Part shown: positions 9,393 to 17,393 of the stretch, piece after piece
Layout of the letters: every line of letters starts with the position of its first letter
How positions within the stretch are numbered: the stretch's first letter is position 1
DNA from: JAJTFW01 sp903922455
Lineage (GTDB): Bacteria > Bacteroidota > Bacteroidia > AKYH767-A > OLB10
Assembly (NCBI GenBank): GCA_943329665.2
Contig: CALQEU020000002.1
Coordinates: 200,095 to 264,094, forward strand
DNA: 64,000 nt
Reading direction: 5' to 3'
Position numbers and translations under genes: made by a program
Notes under the pieces: model-generated
Told to the model about the DNA's origin: nothing
The model's database searches: none
Seen by the model: the letters and a program-made list of their open reading frames with translations, nothing else

Positions 9393-10757
9393 TTATTCTG
9401 CCATCATCTTCTCCAAGTCTTCAATACTCCTCGGAAGACTAATCGTCATATTCACGGGATCCCCATCAGTTATAAGAATATCGTCTTCAATGCGCACTCC
9501 GATGCCCCACCATTTGGGATCGCAGTTGCTGCCTTGGTTAATGTAGATGCCGGGCTCGACGGTCATCACTACACCGGGAAGTAAGGATTGGTACGTTCCT
9601 GCGTCATGCACATCTAATCCTAAATAATGGGAAGTGCCGTGCATGAAATAATTTTTCGCTTCAGATTCTTTTTTGATGATGCCTAAGTCGATTAAGCCTT
9701 TTGCAATTACAGCATAAGCTGCATTGTGTGCTGCTCTGAAATCATTTCCTTTTCTGCATTTTTCGATGCCCGCATTTTGAGCTTGCAATACTAAATTATA
9801 GATGGCTTTTTCTTCCGTTGAAAATTTTCCATCGACAGGAATCGACCGTGTAATATCAGCCGTGTACCCGTGATACTCTGCGCCCATGTCGACCAAGAAC
9901 ATATCTTTTGGCTCTAAACTTTTTCGATTATAGGTATAATGCAAAACACAGGCATTACTTCCACCGCCGCAAATGGAAGGATAGCCCATGTATTCGGATC
10001 CTCCCTTTTTAGAATAGTATTCAATGATGGCTTGTGCTTCGTACTCTGCCATTCCTGGTTCGAGTTGTTTTATCATCGCTTTGAAACCTTCTATGGTAAG
10101 ATCCATTGCTTTTTGCAACAAATTAATTTCTTCCTTGGTTTTTATCTCTCGCAACTTCGCCATCAGAGGATCTAATCCCGATTCATTCACCTCAACTTTC
10201 GATTTCTTTGTTGCCTCTTGAAAATAATCTACCAAATCGCCTAACTCCGCATTCGCCAACCGAGAATGATTTGGTTGATCAGGAAAAATGGCCATGACTT
10301 CGTTTAGTGTGCTCCAGTTTAAGCCAAATTCATGTAGGTCGATGCCTTTGTAAACACTTTTAAAACCCAGCATTTGCTTGGCTCCATCAACTCCTAATCG
10401 CTTGCCGGTCCATATTTCACTGGATGGATTTCGATCTTGCACAAATAATATTTCATTGGTAGAAACACCATCAAAAACGCGCGGCTCTTTTAAAATGATG
10501 AGTGCTGCATTGGGCTCTAAGTATCCGGTGAGGTAATAAAAATTTGGATTTTGACTGAACTGAAAATCGACGTCATTGCTTCTGTTTCGAACGGGATTCG
10601 CAAAGAAAATAGCAGCAGATTTTTCAGGCAGGAATGCTCTTAGTGCTTCTCTATTTTTTTGATGGAACTCTTTCGGAAGACGATCGGTATCGTCCCACTG
10701 TGCTTGAGCAGCAACGCTCATTAGCACCAAAAAGAAAACCGGTAAACTATATCTCAT
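9393..10757 (-). CDS. secreted Xaa-Pro aminopeptidase (M24B, aminopeptidase P type)
   Basis: 454 residues with an N-terminal signal peptide (MRYSLPVFFLVLMSVAAQAQ), so periplasmic or exported. Residues about 30-170 form the aminopeptidase P N-terminal domain and 210-445 the pita-bread metallopeptidase domain. The five metal ligands are visible: D290, D301, H377 (TSHYLGLD), E401 (VEPGIY) and E424 (RIEDD). It removes N-terminal residues preceding proline from peptides. It lies between rpmB and rpmG, genes that are adjacent in relatives, so it appears to have been inserted into that cluster. Confidence 0.93.
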   Translation of the reverse strand: MRYSLPVFFLVLMSVAAQAQWDDTDRLPKEFHQKNREALRAFLPEKSAAIFFANPVRNRSNDVDFQFSQNPNFYYLTGYLEPNAALIILKEPRVFDGVSTNEILFVQDRNPSSEIWTGKRLGVDGAKQMLGFKSVYKGIDLHEFGLNWSTLNEVMAIFPDQPNHSRLANAELGDLVDYFQEATKKSKVEVNESGLDPLMAKLREIKTKEEINLLQKAMDLTIEGFKAMIKQLEPGMAEYEAQAIIEYYSKKGGSEYMGYPSICGGGSNACVLHYTYNRKSLEPKDMFLVDMGAEYHGYTADITRSIPVDGKFSTEEKAIYNLVLQAQNAGIEKCRKGNDFRAAHNAAYAVIAKGLIDLGIIKKESEAKNYFMHGTSHYLGLDVHDAGTYQSLLPGVVMTVEPGIYINQGSNCDPKWWGIGVRIEDDILITDGDPVNMTISLPRSIEDLEKMMAE

Positions 10758-10808
10758 GCTTCAAATTTAGCACGATACAGTTTACCGGAAGGTATCTTGG
10801 ATGGATTT

Positions 10809-11042
10809 TTACAATCCGCCTTTTACAATGGCACGAGTGATCGCTTCAGTAATACCGATCTTATCGATGGTTTTTAAAGCTGAAGTACTCACTTTTAATG
10901 TGATCCACTCACCAGTCTCTGGCATAAAGAAACGCTTCGTGTGCAAGTTCGGGTGGAACTTACGACGCGTTTTCGCATTAGAGTGACTAACGTTGTTTCC
11001 TGAGATGGAGTGTTTTCCTGTAAGATCGCAAATCTTCGACAT
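10809..11042 (-). CDS. rpmB: 50S ribosomal protein L28
   Basis: 77 residues, starting MSKICDLTGKHSISGNNVSHS with the typical SNAKTRRKFHPNLH segment and a basic C-terminus. ATG at 11042 follows a strong promoter (11063-11092) that overlaps the end of cinA. Normally L33 follows directly; here the M24 peptidase and repeat-rich DNA intervene. Confidence 0.97.
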   Translation of the reverse strand: MSKICDLTGKHSISGNNVSHSNAKTRRKFHPNLHTKRFFMPETGEWITLKVSTSALKTIDKIGITEAITRAIVKGGL

Positions 11043-11062
11043 AACTATTCGTATTGGGAGGG

Positions 11063-11092
11063 CAAAGATACATAAATTTCTAAGGATTACAA
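11063..11092 (-). promoter_or_regulatory. promoter of rpmB
   Basis: Minus-strand TATCTTTG (11063-11070) with TTG (11090-11092) 19 bp upstream. The -33 element overlaps the last codons of cinA. The predicted leader is about 20 nt. Confidence 0.75.
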
Positions 11093-12343
11093 GTCGGAAG
11101 CAATAATTGCTTTACGAAGCATATTCAAAGCAGTTTCAGATGCTACTTGTATGGTTCTTAATCGATTATCTCCCAATAAAACTTTCTTTGCGAATACTTT
11201 TCCAGGTAAGGCGATACCGATCCATACTGTTCCGACGGGCTTATCGGGCGTTCCACCCCCAGGTCCAGCGATACCGGAAGTGGCCACAGCACAATCCGTT
11301 TTCATGATGCGTTTTACATTTTCAACCATGGCGGTCACTACTTCTTCACTCACAGCTCCATGTTCCAACATCAAGGATTCAGAAATACCCAAAATCTCAG
11401 TCTTGCTTTGGTAAGAATAAGTTATCGTAGATCCCATGTACCATTCGGATGAGCCGGGCACAGAGGTCAGCAAATGCGAAATATAACCTCCTGTACAACT
11501 TTCGGCAGTTGAAATGGTAAGATTTTTCTCTTTCAATAATTCCCCTACTACTTCCTGGATGGTCTCCTCATCGAAACCAAATCGGAAATCAGCTACTAGA
11601 AGATCTAAGTCGGATACGAGTTGGTCCATCTCCGCTTTTATTTCATCTTCATTTACTCCAGTAGCACTCAAGCGCAGACGCACCATACCGGCTCCGGGCA
11701 AATAAGCAAGCTTGAAGTGAGCAGGCAAGTTGCTTTCAAAAGTTTCAATCATTTCAGCCAATATTGTCTCCCCAATTCCCTGCGTCAAAATGGATCGATG
11801 CAAAATGATTGGAGTTATAAACCGCAGTTTTAGTCGTGGCAAAACATGGTTTTTCATGAGGTGTTTCATCTCATAGGGCACTCCGGGCATCGACACATAA
11901 ATCACATTATTCTCATCGAACCACATTCCAGGAGCGGTGCCCACTTCATTCCGTAAAGGAGTACAATTCGAAACAATTTCTGCTTGCTTGCGATTGATTG
12001 CGGATACATCCCGCCCTCTCATTTTGAATAATCGCTCTACATCCAAAAAAACTTCATCATTAAAAACCAATGGAGCATTGAAATATTCACTGAGCGTCAC
12101 CTTCGTCACATCGTCCTTGGTTGGACCCAATCCGCCCGTAATCAAAACCACGGATGCTCGCTGAGAAGCTTCCTTGAGTGCTATTAAAATATGCTCACGA
12201 GAATCGGAAACGGAAGTGATTTGATGCACTTGAATTCCAATATCACTCAACTGCTTTCCCATCCATGCCGAATTGGTATCAACAATTTGTCCGATGAGAA
12301 TCTCATCTCCGATTGTTATAATTTCTGCTCTTACGGTTGACAT
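11087..12343 (-). CDS. cinA: CinA-like nicotinamide-nucleotide amidohydrolase
   Basis: 418 residues, two domains. The N-terminal molybdopterin-binding-like COG1058 domain (residues 1 to about 170) has ITIGDEILIGQIVDTNS and ITGGLGPTKDD. The C-terminal NMN deamidase (PncC-like) domain, from about 255, has AESCTGGYISHLLTSVPGS and SGIAGPGGGTPDKPVGTVW. It recycles NMN to nicotinate mononucleotide in pyridine nucleotide salvage; the N-terminal domain has ADP-ribose pyrophosphatase activity in homologues. It is the first gene of the cinA-rpmB-rpmG order usual in Bacteroidota. A weak -7-like box (TACTTTCG on the minus strand, 12369-12376) lies 25 nt upstream. Confidence 0.95.
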   Translation of the reverse strand: MSTVRAEIITIGDEILIGQIVDTNSAWMGKQLSDIGIQVHQITSVSDSREHILIALKEASQRASVVLITGGLGPTKDDVTKVTLSEYFNAPLVFNDEVFLDVERLFKMRGRDVSAINRKQAEIVSNCTPLRNEVGTAPGMWFDENNVIYVSMPGVPYEMKHLMKNHVLPRLKLRFITPIILHRSILTQGIGETILAEMIETFESNLPAHFKLAYLPGAGMVRLRLSATGVNEDEIKAEMDQLVSDLDLLVADFRFGFDEETIQEVVGELLKEKNLTISTAESCTGGYISHLLTSVPGSSEWYMGSTITYSYQSKTEILGISESLMLEHGAVSEEVVTAMVENVKRIMKTDCAVATSGIAGPGGGTPDKPVGTVWIGIALPGKVFAKKVLLGDNRLRTIQVASETALNMLRKAIIASDL

Positions 12344-12531
12344 CTTTATTTCACTAAAATATTTATGGCGAAAGTAAACATTGTAGCTATCTTGAAGTTA
12401 CTATTTGGTACAATATACATCAGTACAATAGCATCTCATTCATTTCAAATGATGAAGAGAACATGACTTCAAATTTCATTATTAGTCAATTGGCAGTATA
12501 TTTGGATCGTGGCGACAAAAAATTCATACTT

Positions 12532-13257
12532 ATGAAAAAAATCCTTCTGCTCATTTTTATCATCTCGAGCGCATCCTGCAAAAGTCAAATCAACATCAAC
12601 AACGTTCTTAATACAGTAAACAATGCTGTTAATGGTAATTTAGGAAATGGTCTATCCAACGCTGACATTACAGCCGGACTCAAAGAAGCCTTAAACGTTG
12701 GAACCAAAAATGCAAGTTCACAAGTTTCGAGGTTAGATGGGTTTTATAAAAACAATTTAATACGCATTCCTTTTCCAAGTGATGCTCGCGACATGAAAAC
12801 CACACTCGAAAGAATGGGCATGAAAAAGCAAGTCGCTGCATTTGAAAAACAATTAAACAGAGCCGCTGAAGATGCAGCAAAAAAAGCCGCTCCCATTTTT
12901 ATGGCCGCCATCACTTCCATGACCATCAACGATGGACTCACTATTTTAAAAGGAAAAGACGACGAAGCCACGCAATATTTACGCAAAGCAACCACGGCTC
13001 AACTTGTAAAAGAATTTAGACCCATCATAGCCGCGTCGATGAAAAAAGTAAATGTGACGAAGTATTGGAATCCTCTTTTTAGCACTTACAATAAAGTTCC
13101 ACTCGTAAAAAAAGTAAATCCTAATTTAGATGATTTTGTAACTGAAAAAGCAATTGAAGGATTATTCATCATGGTTGCTGGTGAAGAGTTAAAAATTAGA
13201 AAAAATCCGGAAGCGAGAATTTCTGAAATTTTGAAGAAGGTGTTTGGGGGAGGGTGA
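12532..13257 (+). CDS. DUF4197 lipoprotein
   Basis: 241 residues. It starts with a lipoprotein signal (MKKILLLIFIISSASCKSQ, lipid-carrying Cys at residue 16). The body matches DUF4197: GLKEALNVGTKNASSQVS, then a FPSDA...LERMG segment and a C-terminal FVTEKAIEGLF segment. The function is unknown; it is presumably anchored in the outer membrane. The frame extends to 12463, but a -7 box TATATTTG (12497-12504) lies within that extension and the signal peptide starts at 12532, which is therefore used. It is the only plus-strand gene in this stretch and stands alone. Confidence 0.88.
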   Translation: MKKILLLIFIISSASCKSQININNVLNTVNNAVNGNLGNGLSNADITAGLKEALNVGTKNASSQVSRLDGFYKNNLIRIPFPSDARDMKTTLERMGMKKQVAAFEKQLNRAAEDAAKKAAPIFMAAITSMTINDGLTILKGKDDEATQYLRKATTAQLVKEFRPIIAASMKKVNVTKYWNPLFSTYNKVPLVKKVNPNLDDFVTEKAIEGLFIMVAGEELKIRKNPEARISEILKKVFGGG

Positions 13258-13413
13258 TTCTAGATGTTGGATGCTCGAAACTCGATGCTCGATTGCTTTA
13301 ATGCTTAATACACTGTTAAAAATCCAATTTAAACGCAGCGAACGCAACGTTTAGCAACGGCAGCAACGGTCTAATTTTACTAATTTAGAAATTATAAAAA
13401 TCCGCGACTAAGC

Positions 13414-13485
13414 AAATCCGTGAAAATCCGATTTATCCGTTTTACAATTTGAAGCTTCAGCGAAAGATTGCGTCATCCGTGTTCA
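13414..13485 (-). repeat. 72-bp repeat, copy B
   Basis: Reverse complement matches 9076-9147 at 69 of 72 positions. It lies 3 bp beyond the stop codon of the OstA-like gene. The rest of the 13258-13488 gap holds other degenerate words (GATGCTCGA repeats near 13268-13297, AACGCA/AACGGCAGCAACGG near 13333-13370). Confidence 0.9.
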
Positions 13486-13488
13486 ATA

Positions 13489-15066
13489 TTACTCTACACC
13501 AATCCACAAAAACACATCGGCTTTTGTTAGTGGCTGTAAGTGACCTTTCCATTTAAAATCTTTTAGTCGCATTTGAGCGGGATCGGTTTCTTTTACTGGA
13601 AAAAGGGTGGCATCGGCTTTGTTGATGAGTGAAATTTTGCTGACTTTATTTTCTTTGATGCGAATGAGCATATTACTACAATCGGCTTGATTAACACCTG
13701 TAATTTGTTGCTTTTTGTTACGGATGTAGTATATCGATTGACCGTTTCCGGTCACGTCTATCGTGCTTAATTTATTATCTACAAAATAGCCAATCATTTC
13801 CCGCCCTTTAATTTGATTGAAACGCAAAGAATCTTCGAAGCCTGCAATAAATGAATGGGAATACAAATTCATTCTCTTGATTTCACTTCCCACTAACAAC
13901 AATGAAATTTTATCAGCAGTAAGTTGATTGTTGTTGCTCCATAAAACAGGATTCGTATAAAACCAAATCGTTGAATCAACAGAACTGTAAACTAAAGAAT
14001 CGCATTGCCCTTGCAAATCAGTCTTAAAAATACGAACATGATGGTATGCGAAGTACGTTTTTTGTTCGGTAGCGGTATCTTGCTTCGCATATAGGGTATC
14101 GGCATGCATGTAAAGTGAATCTACTTCAAAAGCTTTGGTGAGCAAACCATTTCCAGTCACGAATGAGATTCCAGTAATTTCATTGAGCCATGCATAATCA
14201 CCACTGATAATAACTTTTTGATTGGTATCGACAAGCTGTACATTATTATAAGCGATTCCAATTTTTTCAATACGATCATACAAGATACTGTCACCACTCA
14301 ATCTATTTTCCTTCGATTCAATATATGCATTCTTGCTGAATCTGGACTTCTCGGTTTTGGTATTGTACCATCCATTCTCGCAGTAAATATGAGCGCTGTC
14401 GGTTCCCGTACTGTAAATATGCGACGGACCAAAGAAATAAGTAGTAGACGATGGTGTATGATATTTTAATGTATCACTATACATCTTATACTTAGGATTG
14501 GTAAGCACCACACTATCTTTGAAAAACACCATTCGATCCTTCGAATAATAATATCCTTTTTTACTAGTGAGCACATTGTCTTTATCCACAACCTTCCCTC
14601 CTACTTGATAATTGCCAATATCCTTTTCTGTGTCGTATTGCATAGCGGTGGTGGTCAATTCCATCTTCCCATCCGTCATTCGAACTACTTCACCCGTCAC
14701 ATCGGCATTTTTGGTATTGCCATCATAATGGACAAAGTCGCCATACAATTTTGCGCTTGGCCCTTCAATACGAATCGTTCCATACGCATCAATACTATTC
14801 GTGCTTTCGTAAAACAAAGCACTGTCACAATACATATACGTGTTTTCCTGTTTGAAAATTACATCGCCTACTAATCGGCGTACTTCGATGCCATCAATTT
14901 TTACACCTTCTAAACTACCAGCTTGAACAATTTCTATTTGCTTCGCTTGTTGCGCAAAAGATGAATTAATATTCCATCCAAAAAACAGTAAAAACAAAAA
15001 TAGTTTACCGCTATTCCTTCGAAGCAGTAAATTATTTTTTTTCATCATGTCAGAAGAATTATTCAA
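13489..15066 (-). CDS. OstA-like protein (LptA/LptD N-terminal-type domain)
   Basis: 525 residues with a signal sequence near residues 20-39 (LFLFLLFFGWNINSSFAQQ). The frame contains repeated short beta-strand units of the OstA/LptA jellyroll type, e.g. VRRLVGDVIFKQENTYMYCD, DAYGTIRIEGPSAKLYGD and SRFSKNAYIESKENRLSGDS. LptA-like proteins bridge LPS from the inner to the outer membrane. This long Bacteroidota form may serve in the same bridge; that role is inferred. The start could also be the Met at residue 7 or 8, just before the basic N-region. It lies downstream of purA on the same strand, 103 bp away. Confidence 0.85.
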   Translation of the reverse strand: MNNSSDMMKKNNLLLRRNSGKLFLFLLFFGWNINSSFAQQAKQIEIVQAGSLEGVKIDGIEVRRLVGDVIFKQENTYMYCDSALFYESTNSIDAYGTIRIEGPSAKLYGDFVHYDGNTKNADVTGEVVRMTDGKMELTTTAMQYDTEKDIGNYQVGGKVVDKDNVLTSKKGYYYSKDRMVFFKDSVVLTNPKYKMYSDTLKYHTPSSTTYFFGPSHIYSTGTDSAHIYCENGWYNTKTEKSRFSKNAYIESKENRLSGDSILYDRIEKIGIAYNNVQLVDTNQKVIISGDYAWLNEITGISFVTGNGLLTKAFEVDSLYMHADTLYAKQDTATEQKTYFAYHHVRIFKTDLQGQCDSLVYSSVDSTIWFYTNPVLWSNNNQLTADKISLLLVGSEIKRMNLYSHSFIAGFEDSLRFNQIKGREMIGYFVDNKLSTIDVTGNGQSIYYIRNKKQQITGVNQADCSNMLIRIKENKVSKISLINKADATLFPVKETDPAQMRLKDFKWKGHLQPLTKADVFLWIGVE

Positions 15067-15169
15067 TAGGGTAAGAAGAAATTATCTATTCGATTTGAAA
15101 TTTATTTTTGCGATAGCTATCATCATTTGAACACAGCCATCTAAAAAAAATCAACCTTTAAGTTACAAA

Positions 15170-16450
15170 TTAAAAAGCAACTTCTTTACGCATCAACGTT
15201 TGTTTACGATCTGGTCCAACGGAAATGATCGTGATTGGAAGTCCAGTAGCTTGCTCGATATAATCTACATATTGCATCAAGGCAGCAGGGAGTTGATCGA
15301 AATCACTTACTTTCATCAAGTCTTCCTTCCATCCTGGAAGTTCATCGTAAATAGGCTCAATTTTTTCGTTGACTACATCATAAGGAACGTGTTCAATCTT
15401 TTTTCCTTTGTATTTGTAGTGCGTACAAACTTTAATGGTATCAAATCCACTTAGCACATCCGATTTCATCATGATTAACTGTGTAACACCGTTCAACATG
15501 ATGGCATATTTCAACGCTGGCAAATCCAACCATCCACAACGACGTGGACGACCTGTCGTAGATCCAAATTCATTTCCATTCTTCCGTAACGTTTCGCCAG
15601 TGGAATCTTCCAACTCGGTAGGAAAAGGTCCGCTGCCTACACGTGTACAATACGCTTTAAAGATACCATACACCTCACCTATTTTTCCAGGAGCTAATCC
15701 AAGACCTATACAAGTTCCAGCAGTTACCGTGTGCGATGAAGTAACAAAAGGATACGAACCAAAATCAATATCCAGCAATGATCCTTGTGCACCTTCTGCT
15801 AAGATGGCCTTATTATTTGCCAAATAATTATTGAGCACATATTCACTATCAATCAACGTTAATTGCTTGATGGCTTCAACACCTTCAAAAAATGCAGGCT
15901 CTAATTCACTTAAATTATAGTTATAATTATAATGGCCTAACAACTCCGTGTGTTTAGCAACTAAAGTATCATACAAAGACTTAAAATCGGTGTGTTCCAA
16001 ATCACCAATACGCAAACCGTTTCTTCCGGTTTTATCCATATAAGTTGGACCAATTCCTTTTAAGGTAGATCCAATTTTCGAAGTGCCTTTCGATGCTTCA
16101 GAAGCTGCGTCAAGCAAACGATGTGTCGGTAAAATAATATGCGCTTTACGAGAAATATATAGATTCTTCTTTACATCCACACCTAACTTTAGCAATGCAT
16201 CAATTTCCTTTTTAAAAACCACAGGATCAATCACCACTCCATTTCCGATCACATTTGTTTTTGTAGGATGAAATATTCCAGATGGAATGGTATGCAATAC
16301 ATGTTTTATCCCTTCAAATTCCAACGTATGTCCCGCATTAGGTCCACCCTGAAATCGTGCTATAACATCATATCGTGGAGTGAGCACATCCACTACTTTT
16401 CCCTTACCCTCATCGCCCCACTGAAGGCCTAACAATACATCCGCTTTCAT
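15170..16450 (-). CDS. purA: adenylosuccinate synthetase
   Basis: 426 residues, the usual length. Catalyses GTP-dependent condensation of IMP and aspartate to adenylosuccinate, the first committed step to AMP. The signature WGDEGKGK (11-18) and the AGHT motif near residue 40 carry the catalytic Asp and His; GPTYMDKTGRNGLR and the C-terminal SVGPDRKQTL guanine-binding segment are intact. It follows the rel-fur-STAS run on the same strand, 58 bp after the STAS gene. Confidence 0.97.
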   Translation of the reverse strand: MKADVLLGLQWGDEGKGKVVDVLTPRYDVIARFQGGPNAGHTLEFEGIKHVLHTIPSGIFHPTKTNVIGNGVVIDPVVFKKEIDALLKLGVDVKKNLYISRKAHIILPTHRLLDAASEASKGTSKIGSTLKGIGPTYMDKTGRNGLRIGDLEHTDFKSLYDTLVAKHTELLGHYNYNYNLSELEPAFFEGVEAIKQLTLIDSEYVLNNYLANNKAILAEGAQGSLLDIDFGSYPFVTSSHTVTAGTCIGLGLAPGKIGEVYGIFKAYCTRVGSGPFPTELEDSTGETLRKNGNEFGSTTGRPRRCGWLDLPALKYAIMLNGVTQLIMMKSDVLSGFDTIKVCTHYKYKGKKIEHVPYDVVNEKIEPIYDELPGWKEDLMKVSDFDQLPAALMQYVDYIEQATGLPITIISVGPDRKQTLMRKEVAF

Positions 16451-16508
16451 AGTACTAACAATAAAAGGTTTTCACTTCAACGAGAAGCACACCTACGTTT
16501 ATTTAATT

Positions 16509-16856
16509 TTAATTATTCAATGCTTTCACAGCCAACTCTTCATTGTCGACAACAGAAAACACATTTATCAACTTGGTAATTACCAAGAGCGTTTTAATTT
16601 TTTCAGGAACGGTACAGATTACGGCTTCTCCACCTGATTTACGTGCTGTAGCTAAAATTCCTAACAAGACGTTCAAGCCGGTACTGTTCATATATTTAAA
16701 ATCGGATAAATTAATAATGAAATTCGATCCATCTTTTTCGGAGATTTGATTGATTTCGTCCATTAATTCATTCGCTTGATTCTTTTCAATCAGGTTGCCC
16801 TTCAGGCTGATGAGCGAGTAGGATACTTTGTCTGTGATTTTATATTCGAAGTCCAT
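16509..16856 (-). CDS. STAS-domain protein (anti-sigma factor antagonist-like)
   Basis: 115 residues forming a single STAS domain. The segment SDFKYMNSTGLNVLLGI holds Ser58, the position that partner kinases phosphorylate in SpoIIAA/RsbV proteins. No anti-sigma kinase is encoded nearby, so its partner is unknown. A -7 box (TAACTTTG, minus strand, 16881-16888) inside the end of fur gives it its own likely promoter with a leader of about 20 nt. Confidence 0.88.
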   Translation of the reverse strand: MDFEYKITDKVSYSLISLKGNLIEKNQANELMDEINQISEKDGSNFIINLSDFKYMNSTGLNVLLGILATARKSGGEAVICTVPEKIKTLLVITKLINVFSVVDNEELAVKALNN

Positions 16857-16874
16857 ATTTTGTTTTGTTAAAAA

Positions 16875-17393
16875 TCAGGTCAAAGTTATCTGTTTTTTCT
16901 TTGTTTGATGCTCACAATTCTTATTCTCTAAAAGCTTTCTACACTTCCCAAACAGATTTAAACTATGGTGAGTTACTTGAAAATCAAGTATATCCCCCAT
17001 CATTGTCTGAATTTGTTGAATACGTGGGTCACAGAACTCCAAAACTTTATCGCAATCGAGGCAGATAAGATGGTCGTGTTGTTTGTAAGTATACGACTTT
17101 TCGAAGAGCGCTAGGTTTTTCCCGAACTGATGCTTTGTTACCAAATCACAAACTAAAAGATGGTCGATTGTATTGTATAAAGTAGCGCGACTCACCACAA
17201 ATTTTTTCGCTTTCATCTGCAAGAAAAGAGAATCAATATCGAAATGTTCATCCATGGAATAGATTTCACGTAAGATTGTAAAACGTTCAGGTGTTTTTCT
17301 TAATCCTTCGCGCTCGAGGTAATCGGTAAATACTTTTTGCACCTTCTCAAAAATTTCATCTTGAATGGACGCGGCTTTAGTCGACTTACTCAT
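16875..17393 (-). CDS. Fur-family transcriptional regulator
   Basis: 172 residues. Winged-helix N-terminal domain (LRKTPERFTILREIY, VSRATLYNTIDHLL) followed by the metal-binding dimerisation domain with HDH (106-108) and CLDC (111-114). The second CxxC pair of typical Fur is incomplete: C151 is present but the partner position 154 is Leu, with C160 a possible substitute. So the structural zinc site may be altered. Which metal or peroxide it senses (Fur, Zur or PerR) cannot be told. It overlaps the upstream rel gene by 4 bp (ATGA), indicating coupled translation. Confidence 0.9.
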   Translation of the reverse strand: MSKSTKAASIQDEIFEKVQKVFTDYLEREGLRKTPERFTILREIYSMDEHFDIDSLFLQMKAKKFVVSRATLYNTIDHLLVCDLVTKHQFGKNLALFEKSYTYKQHDHLICLDCDKVLEFCDPRIQQIQTMMGDILDFQVTHHSLNLFGKCRKLLENKNCEHQTKKKQITLT

